A DNA stretch of 64,000 nt from CAVPKN01 sp964588495. GTDB taxonomy: Bacteria; Chlamydiota; Chlamydiia; Chlamydiales; JAAKFR01. A program made the translations under genes and the position numbers. Shown here piece by piece: positions 56,982-64,000 of the stretch. The DNA lies in the NCBI GenBank assembly GCA_964588495.1, contig CAZPPS010000008.1, forward strand, positions 19,426-83,425. The letters run 5' to 3'. The notes below the pieces were generated by a model. That model saw only the letters and a program-made list of their open reading frames with translations. It searched no databases and was not told where the DNA came from. Every line of letters begins with the position of its first letter. Within the stretch, counting starts at the first letter, position 1.

Positions 56982-57803
56982 ATGCTGCGTACCCTAATTT
57001 CTTTAATCACATTATCTTCAGCTGCTTACGGCGGGTGGTACGCATGGAATAACGTCCCTTTCGTCAAAGAGATTATTTCGAGCCGCATCCCGATTGCCGA
57101 ATTCAAAACCCTGGAAATCCGGTATTCCGCCGAAGAGATTATGCAATCTCATAAACAAGAGCTCCTTAAAAATAATGGCTATTCCTTTTTGGAACCCAAA
57201 CTCCTCTTTTATCCCTATTTGCTGATGGATGTAAAATATGCCAAAACGCTGGGATCGACAGTGGAAGGAATCTTGCTTTGGGGCTTAAGCGATGCAGAAA
57301 TGGTCATTCAAACGACAAGCTGGGAAAAAACGCACGGCTTTGAAGATTGTCTTGTCACACGCGCCACTAAAGGAGATTTGAAAATCATTGAGGCCTTGGT
57401 CGCCTGCGGCGGTTCTATTGATCGGGAAAAAATCTATTCATTTTTCGACACCCATCAAGATGCGGTTGACAAATGGGTTGACAGCTGCCGCGAAAAAAAG
57501 CTGATCATCGGCTGCGGCAACAAATACCGCCTCCACTTCCAAAATCCCCGCTTCCAGAAAGAGCCGATCACCTCGTTCGATCAACCCCTCGTCACCATGA
57601 CTGCCAAAAACGTCCACCGGATCAAAGGACGCTACTCAATGAATGAAATCAAAAACTTTTCTGAAATTGCCTTTGGGGCCGATTTTGCCATCAGGCACGC
57701 TGAAGAGGTTTATCTGCCGGTTTATGCCCTTACGGTGCAGAATCCGGATGGGTCGGTCCTGACCACTTATTGGAATGCCCTGAATAATAAGCGGATTCAG
57801 TAG
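56982..57803 (+). CDS. Hypothetical exported protein at the CT546 position
   Basis: 273 residues from the ATG at 56982, which follows AAGGA at seven bases; an earlier in-frame start at 56919 lacks a ribosome site. The N-terminus MLRTLISLITLSSAAYGGWYAW is a signal sequence or anchor. The body includes EIRYSAEEIMQSHKQELLKNNGYSFLEP, VEGILLWGLSDAEMVI and EDCLVTRATKGDLKIIEALVACGGSIDREKIYSF, and then a winged-helix-like tail (RYSMNEIKNFSEIAFGADFAIRHAEEVYLPVYAL). CT546 is annotated as a predicted outer membrane protein; the role is unknown. A palindromic repeat ends the gene. Confidence 0.75.
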   Translation: MLRTLISLITLSSAAYGGWYAWNNVPFVKEIISSRIPIAEFKTLEIRYSAEEIMQSHKQELLKNNGYSFLEPKLLFYPYLLMDVKYAKTLGSTVEGILLWGLSDAEMVIQTTSWEKTHGFEDCLVTRATKGDLKIIEALVACGGSIDREKIYSFFDTHQDAVDKWVDSCREKKLIIGCGNKYRLHFQNPRFQKEPITSFDQPLVTMTAKNVHRIKGRYSMNEIKNFSEIAFGADFAIRHAEEVYLPVYALTVQNPDGSVLTTYWNALNNKRIQ

Positions 57804-57806
57804 ATT

Positions 57807-57846
57807 TTCCTGGAGTGCGGCGAAGAATCGCCGCAATCCAGGAAGG
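57807..57846. repeat. CCTGGAGTGCGGCGA-family palindrome, single unit
   Basis: TTCCTGGAGTGCGGCGA-AGAA-TCGCCGCAATCCAGGAA is a near-perfect hairpin. It lies between the convergent CT546-position gene and dnaE and probably acts as a shared terminator. Confidence 0.8.
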
Positions 57847-57847
57847 C

Positions 57848-60800
57848 TTACATCACAGCCGGAAGTTCCTTCAAAGCATTCTGCAGAGAAGGAGCCACAT
57901 TCCCTTTCATCTGAAGATTGGCAATACAATGAGTATCCCGATAAAAGCGCATTTGGAGGGAACAAGAACCGGGATGTTGGCTGATGAGTTGTTTGATCTG
58001 CAAAATGTGGCTTAACTTTGTTTTGCGCACGTCAAGTTTGATGATTAGATCCTGTATTTCCATTTTGGGTTTTGGACTCTCCTTCGCTGCTGTCGGTTTG
58101 GCTTGTGTTGGATTCTGTTTGGGTTGTGATGAATAACGATTAGTTTGCATTTTGGCCCGATCGTATGCTTGATCGCAGGCTTCTATGACTTTCTCGTCCA
58201 CTTTGGTCAAATCTGATAGAAAGCGGCAGGAAATGCGCAAAGTCTCTTCTCGTCTGTCTGCCTGAAGGACTGCGTAAATCAGCTGATTCTCCTCTAAAAG
58301 AGCGCTGTGGGCTTCATAAAGCTCAGACCAGATGGGAAGTTCATATGTCTCCATCCCATCGCTGATGTTGAGGATGGCAAATTTTTTCTGATTCTTCTGC
58401 GAAATGCGAGTCTGAACCGTTTCTATGATGAAGCAGGCCCGCATGACTCCATTATGGTCCAGATTTTCTATCTCACAGAGAGGAATACAAGAGAGTCTTC
58501 TCAAAATTTGTTTGTAAGCATCCATCGGATGGCCCGTCAAGAAGAACCCTAGAAGCTCTTTTTCTTTTTTAAGAACCTCGAGCTTCGGTGATGGCTGTGC
58601 TACTTTAGGAGGCTTTAAAAACCGTTTCCCCGAATCTTCTCCCATCAAAGAAAAAAGGGTTAAAACGCCCTTGGCAGCATCTTTTTGATCAGAACTTGCC
58701 ACTTCATACATCTCTTCAATCGACAAATTCAGCTCATCGCGTGTCCAGCCCGTAAAATCAAAACATCCCGCGTGAACCAAGCTCTCAATAACTTTCTTCC
58801 CCACTTTTGAAAGGTCGATCCGTTTAAAAAAGTGGTAGAAATTGGAAAACGGACCTTTTTTATTCCGCTCTTCCAAAATTGCTGCCACAACACCCTCGCC
58901 AACCCCTTTAATACCGCTCATGGCAAAGCGGATCCCTTTGTCTTTGGCCACAAATTCTGTTTCCGCTTCATTGATATCGGGAGGCAAGATTTCAATCCCT
59001 AAAGAAACACATTCCCGAATGAACTTGGCAACCTTTGTCAGATCGTCCCGGTCGCAGGTCATCAAAGCTGCCATCCACTCTTTGGTATAGTTGGCCTTCA
59101 GATAGGCTGTCACGTAGGTCAGAAAGCCATAAGCTGCCGCATGGGATTTGTTGAAACCGTAGGAGGCAAACTTTTCCATCTTGTCAAAGATGGCAGTCGC
59201 TGTCGCCTCAGAGATCCCATTTTCCATGGCCCCGCTTCTAAATTTTTCCCGCTCCTTTTCCATCTGGGCATGGTCTTTTTTTCCCATCGCCCTTCTCAAG
59301 ACATCCCCTTCCCCGAGAGAATACTTGGCAAGGTTTTGGGCAATCTGCATCACCTGTTCCTGATAAACCATGATCCCGTAGGTCTCTTCCAGAATGGCTT
59401 TAAGGGCAGGATGGTCATATTCGATGGGCTCCTTACCATGCTTCCGGTTGATAAAAGAGGGAATCATGTCCATGGGCCCCGGACGGTAAAGAGCGCCGAT
59501 CGCAATGATCTCCTCAAATTTATCGGGCATGAGCTGCTTGGAAAGTTCCTGCATCCCTCCAGATTCCATCTGGAACACACCTAAAGTCTTTCCTTGATGG
59601 AGCAGCTCAAAGGTTTTTTTATCGTCGAGAGGCAAATTGACCCAATCGATCTCTTTTCCAGTGTTTTTCTTGATCGCATCACAAGCAATTTTGATGCAGG
59701 TCAACGTTTTGAGTCCCAAAAAGTCGATTTTCAGCATCCCCACTGCCTCTACAGGCTTCATGGAATACTGTGTCGCTGCCCAATCGGAATCTTTGGCAAG
59801 GCAAATCGGAATATGATTCGTCAAAGGCTCTCCGCAGATGATCATGCCCGCTGCGTGAATGCCTGTGTTGCGGATAGAACCTTCGAGCTTTTTTCCCAAA
59901 TCGATGATTTTTTTGGCATCTTCATCTTCGACATACATTCTGTTCAGGTCGGGATCGATCTCTAGAGCCTTTTCCAGGGTCATTTTGGGATCTTCAGGGA
60001 CAAATTTGGCAATCTGGTTGACCTTCGACAGGGGGACAGAAAGAACTCTTCCCACATCTTTGATGGTCATTTTGGCTTTCATCGTTCCAAAGGTAATGAT
60101 TTGGGCCACATTGTCTCTGCCATACTTGCCTAGTGTGTATTCGATGACACGTCCCCGCCCTTCCATACAGATGTCGACGTCAATATCAGGATAGGAAATA
60201 CGTTCGGGGTTGATAAATCTTTCAAAAAATAAATCGAAACGGAGGGGCTCTATATCTGTCACGCCAATCAAATAAAGAATGATAGAACCGGCTCCTGAAC
60301 CCCTTCCTGGGCCCATCGGAATGCCTTGCTTTTTTGCCCAGTTGATAAAATCCCAGACAATGAGAAGATAATCACACATCTCTTTGGAGACAATCAGATC
60401 CAGTTCGAGCTCAAGACGGTCTCGGACTACCTGTGAAGCCTCTTTGTCAGGATATTTTTCAGCAACTTTTGCTAATGCCTGCTCATTATATCGTGAAGCA
60501 ATCCCCTCTTCACAAAGCTGTCTCAAATAGGCGGCAGAAGCGACTTTTTGCTCTTCTTGTGTATAAGCTTTATTTTCCAGCGCAGGAGCTACATAAACAG
60601 GATAGTGTTTAGTAGTGAAATCGAGCTTGAGCTGGCATTTCTCTGCTACTTCCAAAGTATTGGAAATCGCTTCCGGAATATCAGAAAAGAGCTCCGCCAT
60701 CTGCTCTGGAGATTTAAAGTACAGTTCATGGGAAGCATACACTCTCCGTTTTGGATTCGGGACACGAAACGCGTTATTTCCATAACTATCTTTTTCCCAA

Positions 60801-61570
60801 ATCTCAACGGGTTCTCCCGACTGAATATTGAGCAAAATCTCATGCGCTTTCCAGTCATCCGGCTCCAAATAATGAGTATCATTTGTCGCAACCAGCTTGA
60901 TCCCCAGCTTCTTGGCTGCCTCTACGAGTTTAGCATTTATTTTGTTCTGTTTTTCAATGAAATCGTAGTGTTGCTGCTGGAGCCAGGTCTCAGAAAAAGC
61001 GAGTACTTTTTCTTCGGCCATCTGATGCCGCTGCAGCTCCAGATAATAATCGTCACCAAATACATCCCGATGCCATTCAATCTCTGCATAAAGCTGCTCT
61101 TCACTTCCAGAAAGCGCCGCCTGAGCCACCTGGCCCGACATACACGCAGAAAGGCAAATCAATCCTTTACTACACTCTTTGAGCAGTTCCTTGTCAATCC
61201 GCGGATGGTAATAAAATCCTTCTAAATACCCTTTGGAAGAGAGTCTACACAGGTTGTGATACCCGTCCATGTCCTTGGCAAGTAAAACCAGATGGTAAGC
61301 TGTTTTTGGCCCTAATTTCTTTTTCTCAAGACGAGATGTGGGAGCGACATAGACCTCACAGCCAATAATAGGCTTGACCCCCACCTCTTTACAGGCTTTG
61401 TAAAACTCAACAGCCCCATGCATATTCCCATGGTCTGTCAAAGCGACTGCTGGCAAGCCAAACTCTTGCGCCTTTTTGGCAATGCCCTCAACGGAAGCTG
61501 CAGCATCCAAAATCGAATACTGAGAGTGTAAATGAAGCGGAACCCACATAGATCCGCAACTATACCACAT
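57848..61570 (-). CDS. dnaE: DNA polymerase III alpha subunit
   Basis: 1240 residues. The N-terminal PHP domain starts PLHLHSQYSILDAAASVEG and has LTDHGNMHGAVEFY. The polymerase core has MGPGRGSGAGSIILYLIGVTDIEPL, SYPDIDVDICMEGR (catalytic Asp pair) and IRNTGIHAAGMIIC. The fingers follow at GALYRPGPMDMIPSFINRKHG, with HhH and OB-fold domains toward the end (VMRACFIIETVQTRIS). The length is normal. It is the replicative polymerase. It matches CT545 and ends the inverted syntenic block. Two in-frame ATGs lie six residues apart (61570 and 61552); the latter gives the usual MWVPLHLHSQ. Confidence 0.97.
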   Translation of the reverse strand: MWYSCGSMWVPLHLHSQYSILDAAASVEGIAKKAQEFGLPAVALTDHGNMHGAVEFYKACKEVGVKPIIGCEVYVAPTSRLEKKKLGPKTAYHLVLLAKDMDGYHNLCRLSSKGYLEGFYYHPRIDKELLKECSKGLICLSACMSGQVAQAALSGSEEQLYAEIEWHRDVFGDDYYLELQRHQMAEEKVLAFSETWLQQQHYDFIEKQNKINAKLVEAAKKLGIKLVATNDTHYLEPDDWKAHEILLNIQSGEPVEIWEKDSYGNNAFRVPNPKRRVYASHELYFKSPEQMAELFSDIPEAISNTLEVAEKCQLKLDFTTKHYPVYVAPALENKAYTQEEQKVASAAYLRQLCEEGIASRYNEQALAKVAEKYPDKEASQVVRDRLELELDLIVSKEMCDYLLIVWDFINWAKKQGIPMGPGRGSGAGSIILYLIGVTDIEPLRFDLFFERFINPERISYPDIDVDICMEGRGRVIEYTLGKYGRDNVAQIITFGTMKAKMTIKDVGRVLSVPLSKVNQIAKFVPEDPKMTLEKALEIDPDLNRMYVEDEDAKKIIDLGKKLEGSIRNTGIHAAGMIICGEPLTNHIPICLAKDSDWAATQYSMKPVEAVGMLKIDFLGLKTLTCIKIACDAIKKNTGKEIDWVNLPLDDKKTFELLHQGKTLGVFQMESGGMQELSKQLMPDKFEEIIAIGALYRPGPMDMIPSFINRKHGKEPIEYDHPALKAILEETYGIMVYQEQVMQIAQNLAKYSLGEGDVLRRAMGKKDHAQMEKEREKFRSGAMENGISEATATAIFDKMEKFASYGFNKSHAAAYGFLTYVTAYLKANYTKEWMAALMTCDRDDLTKVAKFIRECVSLGIEILPPDINEAETEFVAKDKGIRFAMSGIKGVGEGVVAAILEERNKKGPFSNFYHFFKRIDLSKVGKKVIESLVHAGCFDFTGWTRDELNLSIEEMYEVASSDQKDAAKGVLTLFSLMGEDSGKRFLKPPKVAQPSPKLEVLKKEKELLGFFLTGHPMDAYKQILRRLSCIPLCEIENLDHNGVMRACFIIETVQTRISQKNQKKFAILNISDGMETYELPIWSELYEAHSALLEENQLIYAVLQADRREETLRISCRFLSDLTKVDEKVIEACDQAYDRAKMQTNRYSSQPKQNPTQAKPTAAKESPKPKMEIQDLIIKLDVRKTKLSHILQIKQLISQHPGSCSLQMRFYRDTHCIANLQMKGNVAPSLQNALKELPAVM

Positions 61571-61775
61571 TCACCTTTGAAAAATCCCGTTTTTCAGTCT
61601 CCACTTTCATTTTTACAAAAAGCAAGTGATTCCTAAATTTAGTCGTGGGCCAATTCATAAATTCGAATTTGCAAAGATGAAATTTTTTAAAAAAAATTTG
61701 AATACTTTAGAAAACAGACTCATGCCCATAAGCAGTTTCCTTGAATAAATCTTAATAATTCACCAATAATCTTCT

Positions 61776-61783
61776 GCTATAAT
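61776..61783 (+). promoter_or_regulatory. Extended -10 promoter for the F-box Inc-like gene
   Basis: TG-C-TATAAT at 61775-61783 is a perfect extended -10; no good -35 is seen. GGAGG at 61793-61797 gives a strong ribosome site before the ATG at 61802. The start of transcription would be near 61790, leaving a very short leader. Confidence 0.6.
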
Positions 61784-61801
61784 ATTGTTTTTGGAGGTGT
61801 T

Positions 61802-62953
61802 ATGTCATTTGCTATTTCGAATGCTGTATATGTTTGTCATGGGACACTCGACAATACTATTATCAATGCACATAACTTAACGGCTCTTGGGTTCGATATT
61901 TTTGTCATCGCTGGAAGCATCATTGCAGCAGGTCTTTATCTCGGCCTTCCCACAGGTATTGGAACTATCGGGCAGACGCTGGCATGGAGTGGCATAGGCC
62001 TTGCGGTAACAATGAGTACAGCCGATATAATCGCCCTCCTCCTTCTTAAAACGACTTTGAAAAATGAAGGCCTGGAACATCAATCCTTCGAAGCCAAATC
62101 TATAGAGTGTCCATCCATAAAAGGGGATTGGTATAAGGGATACGAAATTGCAGATATCCAACAGCAAGCTTTCCCTGAAAGAGATATTCCGATCGAAATA
62201 GTTCCTCAGATTTTTTCTTTTCTCAAATTTCAGGATCTTGGAAGGATCCTTTGCGTTAGTAAACAATGGTGTGTTTCAGCATCTTCTCCAATTGCGTGCA
62301 GTAAAATAAGGTCATGGATAGACGTGATTGATCAATTCTCTTGGCAAACCCATGTAGATTTGAAAACCTATGGTCTTTTTGTCGTTGATGAACCGTCATT
62401 TGATATCAACCGAGATCTTCCCCTTTTGAAAAAAGGACTCTCATTGAAAATTGAAGACAAGAAAGGAATCACCTGGTTGACAATTCCTAAAGGACTTTCC
62501 ATAAATAAACTCGTTAGGATTGGAGAAGCCTTGTCAGGCAAGTACTTGCAAAAGATCTTTAGACCCTATCTTATAAAGGAATGTAAGGAGATTGAAGAGA
62601 ATACTGAAGTTGATAAAACTTATAGAATCGTGATCACGAATACGATCCTCGAAAGCAGCAGATCTCTGAAATCGATTGAGGCAATCAGAGAATTTATGGC
62701 GCGTCATCCTGGCTGCAGACAGCAGGCACTATTAGAAACTATAGCTCTTTGTGTCATGACATTCATTGCCACTGGAAAGCGTCTTTATAAGGAAACAAAC
62801 CCCAAAAAAACCACTTTTACGTATTGTACTGAACAAAATGGCGATAGCTCGATTATAGTTGGGGTCTATACTAATGGTTCCCATCTCGGCATCACCGAAG
62901 GTTTTATGAATAGCCCTTATGAAGGTGTTGGTGTGGTCGTGCAGGAGTGCTAA
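61802..62953 (+). CDS. Inc-like membrane protein with an F-box domain
   Basis: 383 residues. Residues about 28-48 (ALGFDIFVIAGSIIAAGLYLG) and about 53-83 (IGTIGQTLAWSGIGLAVTM, then ADIIALLLL) are a bilobed hydrophobic hairpin, as in chlamydial inclusion membrane proteins, with a short polar N-terminus. Residues about 128-170 (DIPIEIVPQIFSFLKFQDLG, then RILCVSKQWCVSASS) are an F-box: the P-x-E-I-x-x-x-I-F-S-F-L core and the LxxxxxVSKxW end are clear. The remaining 210 residues include HPGCRQQALLETIALCVMTF and resemble no family I know. An F-box would bind Skp1 and recruit a host SCF ubiquitin ligase if exposed to host cytosol. Export is an inference. Confidence 0.75.
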   Translation: MSFAISNAVYVCHGTLDNTIINAHNLTALGFDIFVIAGSIIAAGLYLGLPTGIGTIGQTLAWSGIGLAVTMSTADIIALLLLKTTLKNEGLEHQSFEAKSIECPSIKGDWYKGYEIADIQQQAFPERDIPIEIVPQIFSFLKFQDLGRILCVSKQWCVSASSPIACSKIRSWIDVIDQFSWQTHVDLKTYGLFVVDEPSFDINRDLPLLKKGLSLKIEDKKGITWLTIPKGLSINKLVRIGEALSGKYLQKIFRPYLIKECKEIEENTEVDKTYRIVITNTILESSRSLKSIEAIREFMARHPGCRQQALLETIALCVMTFIATGKRLYKETNPKKTTFTYCTEQNGDSSIIVGVYTNGSHLGITEGFMNSPYEGVGVVVQEC

Positions 62954-63181
62954 CCATCTGTGAATGTGGAGGGGTCATGAAAGTTTCCCTCGACAAGCTT
63001 TTGCAAAATGACAAACTGGTACAGATGCGTTTGGTGCACTTTTGTTAAAAAAATTGAATACAGCTTAAAACTCAGGTTTTTTTCAAAATTGACCCCAAAA
63101 TCCTTGGAAGCTTTGGAGCCGTCTTGCAATTTGGGGACGATTTGACTATCATATTTTTTTACAAAAACCAAGAGGTAGGAA

Positions 63182-63829
63182 ATGTTTGCAAATTCTATAG
63201 GCCCCAAAGAGTCTCTGCTTGAGAAAGTCACCTGTTCTACTCAAACAACCATGATTACTTGCGTCGTTTTGGCTGCACTAACCGCTTTGGCAATTGGCCT
63301 TTCCGCCTGGGGAAATGTTCATGTCGCAACACTTTATGGACCAGGTTCAATACTCACACACTCTGGATATCTGATTATTCTACCGATTATCCTGGCCGTT
63401 ACATTTATGGCTGCCATAGTCCTTCTCATGAAAAAATGTTTTGAGAATCACAAACCCTTGCCTCCGACGCTGTCCCCTTCGTTCGCAGAAATTGCAACTC
63501 CTGGCCAAATAGTGCCCACAGTCCAGCATATGGAGCCTATCCCTCTCATCCCAACCTATCAAGACATTAATGCTCCTATACCTGGACTACTCTTCTGTAT
63601 TTGCCACGCTGAAGGGGACCTGGTCAAAAAGGGGGATTCTCTTTTCCAATTGGAAGCGATGAAAAGTGTCAATATTACCCGGGCTCCCTCAGACGGCAAA
63701 GTCAGCCAGATTTTTGCCGAGAAAAACAGTATTGTTCAGTCTGGTCAAACTGTTCTCCGTTTTGAGCCCCAAGTTTCCTATGAGAGCGGCGAAGCATCGC
63801 TAGATTCCCAGCAAGGTTATGTCTTCTAG
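63182..63829 (+). CDS. Inc-like membrane protein with a biotinyl/lipoyl domain
   Basis: 215 residues with ribosome site AGGTAGGA. Two hydrophobic segments (about 22-43 and 62-84) form an Inc-like hairpin. A proline-rich linker (about 91-127) follows. Residues about 128-195 (NAPIPGLLFCICHAEGDLVK, then GDSLFQLEAMKSVNITRAPS) match the biotinyl domain of carboxylases and decarboxylases, with the modifiable Lys161 in EAMKS (usual EAMKM). No carboxylase genes are adjacent. It may be the biotin-carrier part of a membrane decarboxylase, or an exported protein that mimics one. It lies 228 bases after the F-box gene on the same strand. Confidence 0.75.
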   Translation: MFANSIGPKESLLEKVTCSTQTTMITCVVLAALTALAIGLSAWGNVHVATLYGPGSILTHSGYLIILPIILAVTFMAAIVLLMKKCFENHKPLPPTLSPSFAEIATPGQIVPTVQHMEPIPLIPTYQDINAPIPGLLFCICHAEGDLVKKGDSLFQLEAMKSVNITRAPSDGKVSQIFAEKNSIVQSGQTVLRFEPQVSYESGEASLDSQQGYVF

Positions 63830-63862
63830 CTCCGCTTAAAAGACACAAAGAGATATTTTTTT

Positions 63863-63900
63863 TTCTTTCTCTCCGTTCTCTGTGTCCTCTGTGGTTAATA
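63863..63900. repeat. CTCTGTGT-type dispersed repeat, copy 3
   Basis: TTCTTTCTCTCCGTTCTCTG, then TGTCCTCTGTGGTTAAT, close to the copies at 14442 and 28518. The last 100 bases of the window beyond it show no gene. Confidence 0.7.
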
Positions 63901-64000
63901 AATTCCCTCAAAGTGATTCTACAAACAATCTTGAGGGGAAATTAAAAAAAACCAGGTGCAATCGGTCACATAGTTAACAAATCAGTTCACCCACATGGGT

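Noticed and set aside
7104..57846. CRISPR array hypothesis for the GGGCAC and CCTGGAG repeats
   Set aside because: The copies are dispersed, palindromic and without regular unique spacers; no cas gene is present.
60548..61225. 225-codon plus-strand frame antisense to dnaE
   Set aside because: It is antisense to the conserved PHP domain of dnaE and has no independent support.
63702..63911. Minus-strand frame with INHRGHRERRERKKN
   Set aside because: It is a translation of the CTCTGTGT repeat joined to antisense of the biotinyl-domain gene.

Overview
The window is chromosomal DNA of a member of the order Chlamydiales, most likely an amoeba-associated 'environmental' chlamydia rather than the genus Chlamydia. 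The core blocks are the ones flanking the ribosomal operon in Chlamydia trachomatis: the order gapA-rplQ-rpoA-rpsK-rpsM-secY-...-rplC, then a Cap1/CT529-like membrane protein, then fmt-lpxA-fabZ-lpxC-lnt, matches CT504-CT534. A second block (fmu, dacF, a CT550-position gene, rsbW-like, lptE-like, bamD-like, a CT546-position gene, dnaE) matches CT553-CT545 in inverted order. Accessory genes unknown in the genus Chlamydia (sterol reductase, GH63 glucosidase, Kdo hydroxylase, DAB inorganic-carbon pump, mitochondrial-carrier-like protein, F-box protein), many dispersed repeats and a run of 100 Ns suggest a larger draft genome. I cannot assign genus or species.

Layout. 1-9.5 kb: the 3' end of an ERG4/ERG24-type sterol reductase, a GH63-like glycosidase, a secreted repeat protein, a small chlamydial hypothetical, a polysaccharide deacetylase, a BrnQ-type amino-acid carrier, a Cys-rich small protein, KdoO, DUF378 and a LysR regulator. 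9.6-14.3 kb: dabB-dabA, whose DabA carries an extra C-terminal DUF6671/zinc-ribbon module. 14.3-28.5 kb is a decayed accessory region: a kdoO fragment, a duplicated-barrel outer membrane protein, a MITE upstream of a NUDIX gene, stress proteins (CsbD, YciE-like), several broken genes, a phosphodiester glycosidase, a mitochondrial-carrier-family protein with a degenerate second 3' end, a nucleoside phosphorylase, an Inc-like membrane protein, a P-loop kinase, a GNAT-GrpB-GNAT fusion, and a ~200-bp tandem array next to tRNA-Leu(UAA). 28.6-50 kb: on the minus strand, two hypotheticals, gapA, the contiguous ribosomal/RNA polymerase/SecY operon, the Cap1-like gene and the fmt-lipid A-lnt operon. 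50-61.6 kb: a coiled-coil hypothetical, rRNA methyltransferase, dacF, envelope-assembly genes and dnaE. 61.8-63.8 kb: two Inc-like proteins, one with an F-box and one with a biotinyl/lipoyl domain.

The core genes serve translation, envelope construction (lipid A, LptE, BamD, carboxypeptidase, Lnt) and replication. The accessory genes point to life inside a eukaryotic host: host-type proteins (sterol reductase, mitochondrial carrier, F-box) and three Inc-like bilobed membrane proteins besides the Cap1-like one. The most interesting items are the DabA-DUF6671 fusion, the mitochondrial-carrier protein, the F-box and biotinyl-domain Inc-like pair, the triple acetyltransferase/GrpB fusion, a long 6S-like hairpin transcript upstream of the CT550-position gene, and several families of palindromic intergenic repeats, some of which have entered gene starts.

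All calls come from reading the sequence and from recalled family signatures; no database search was run.
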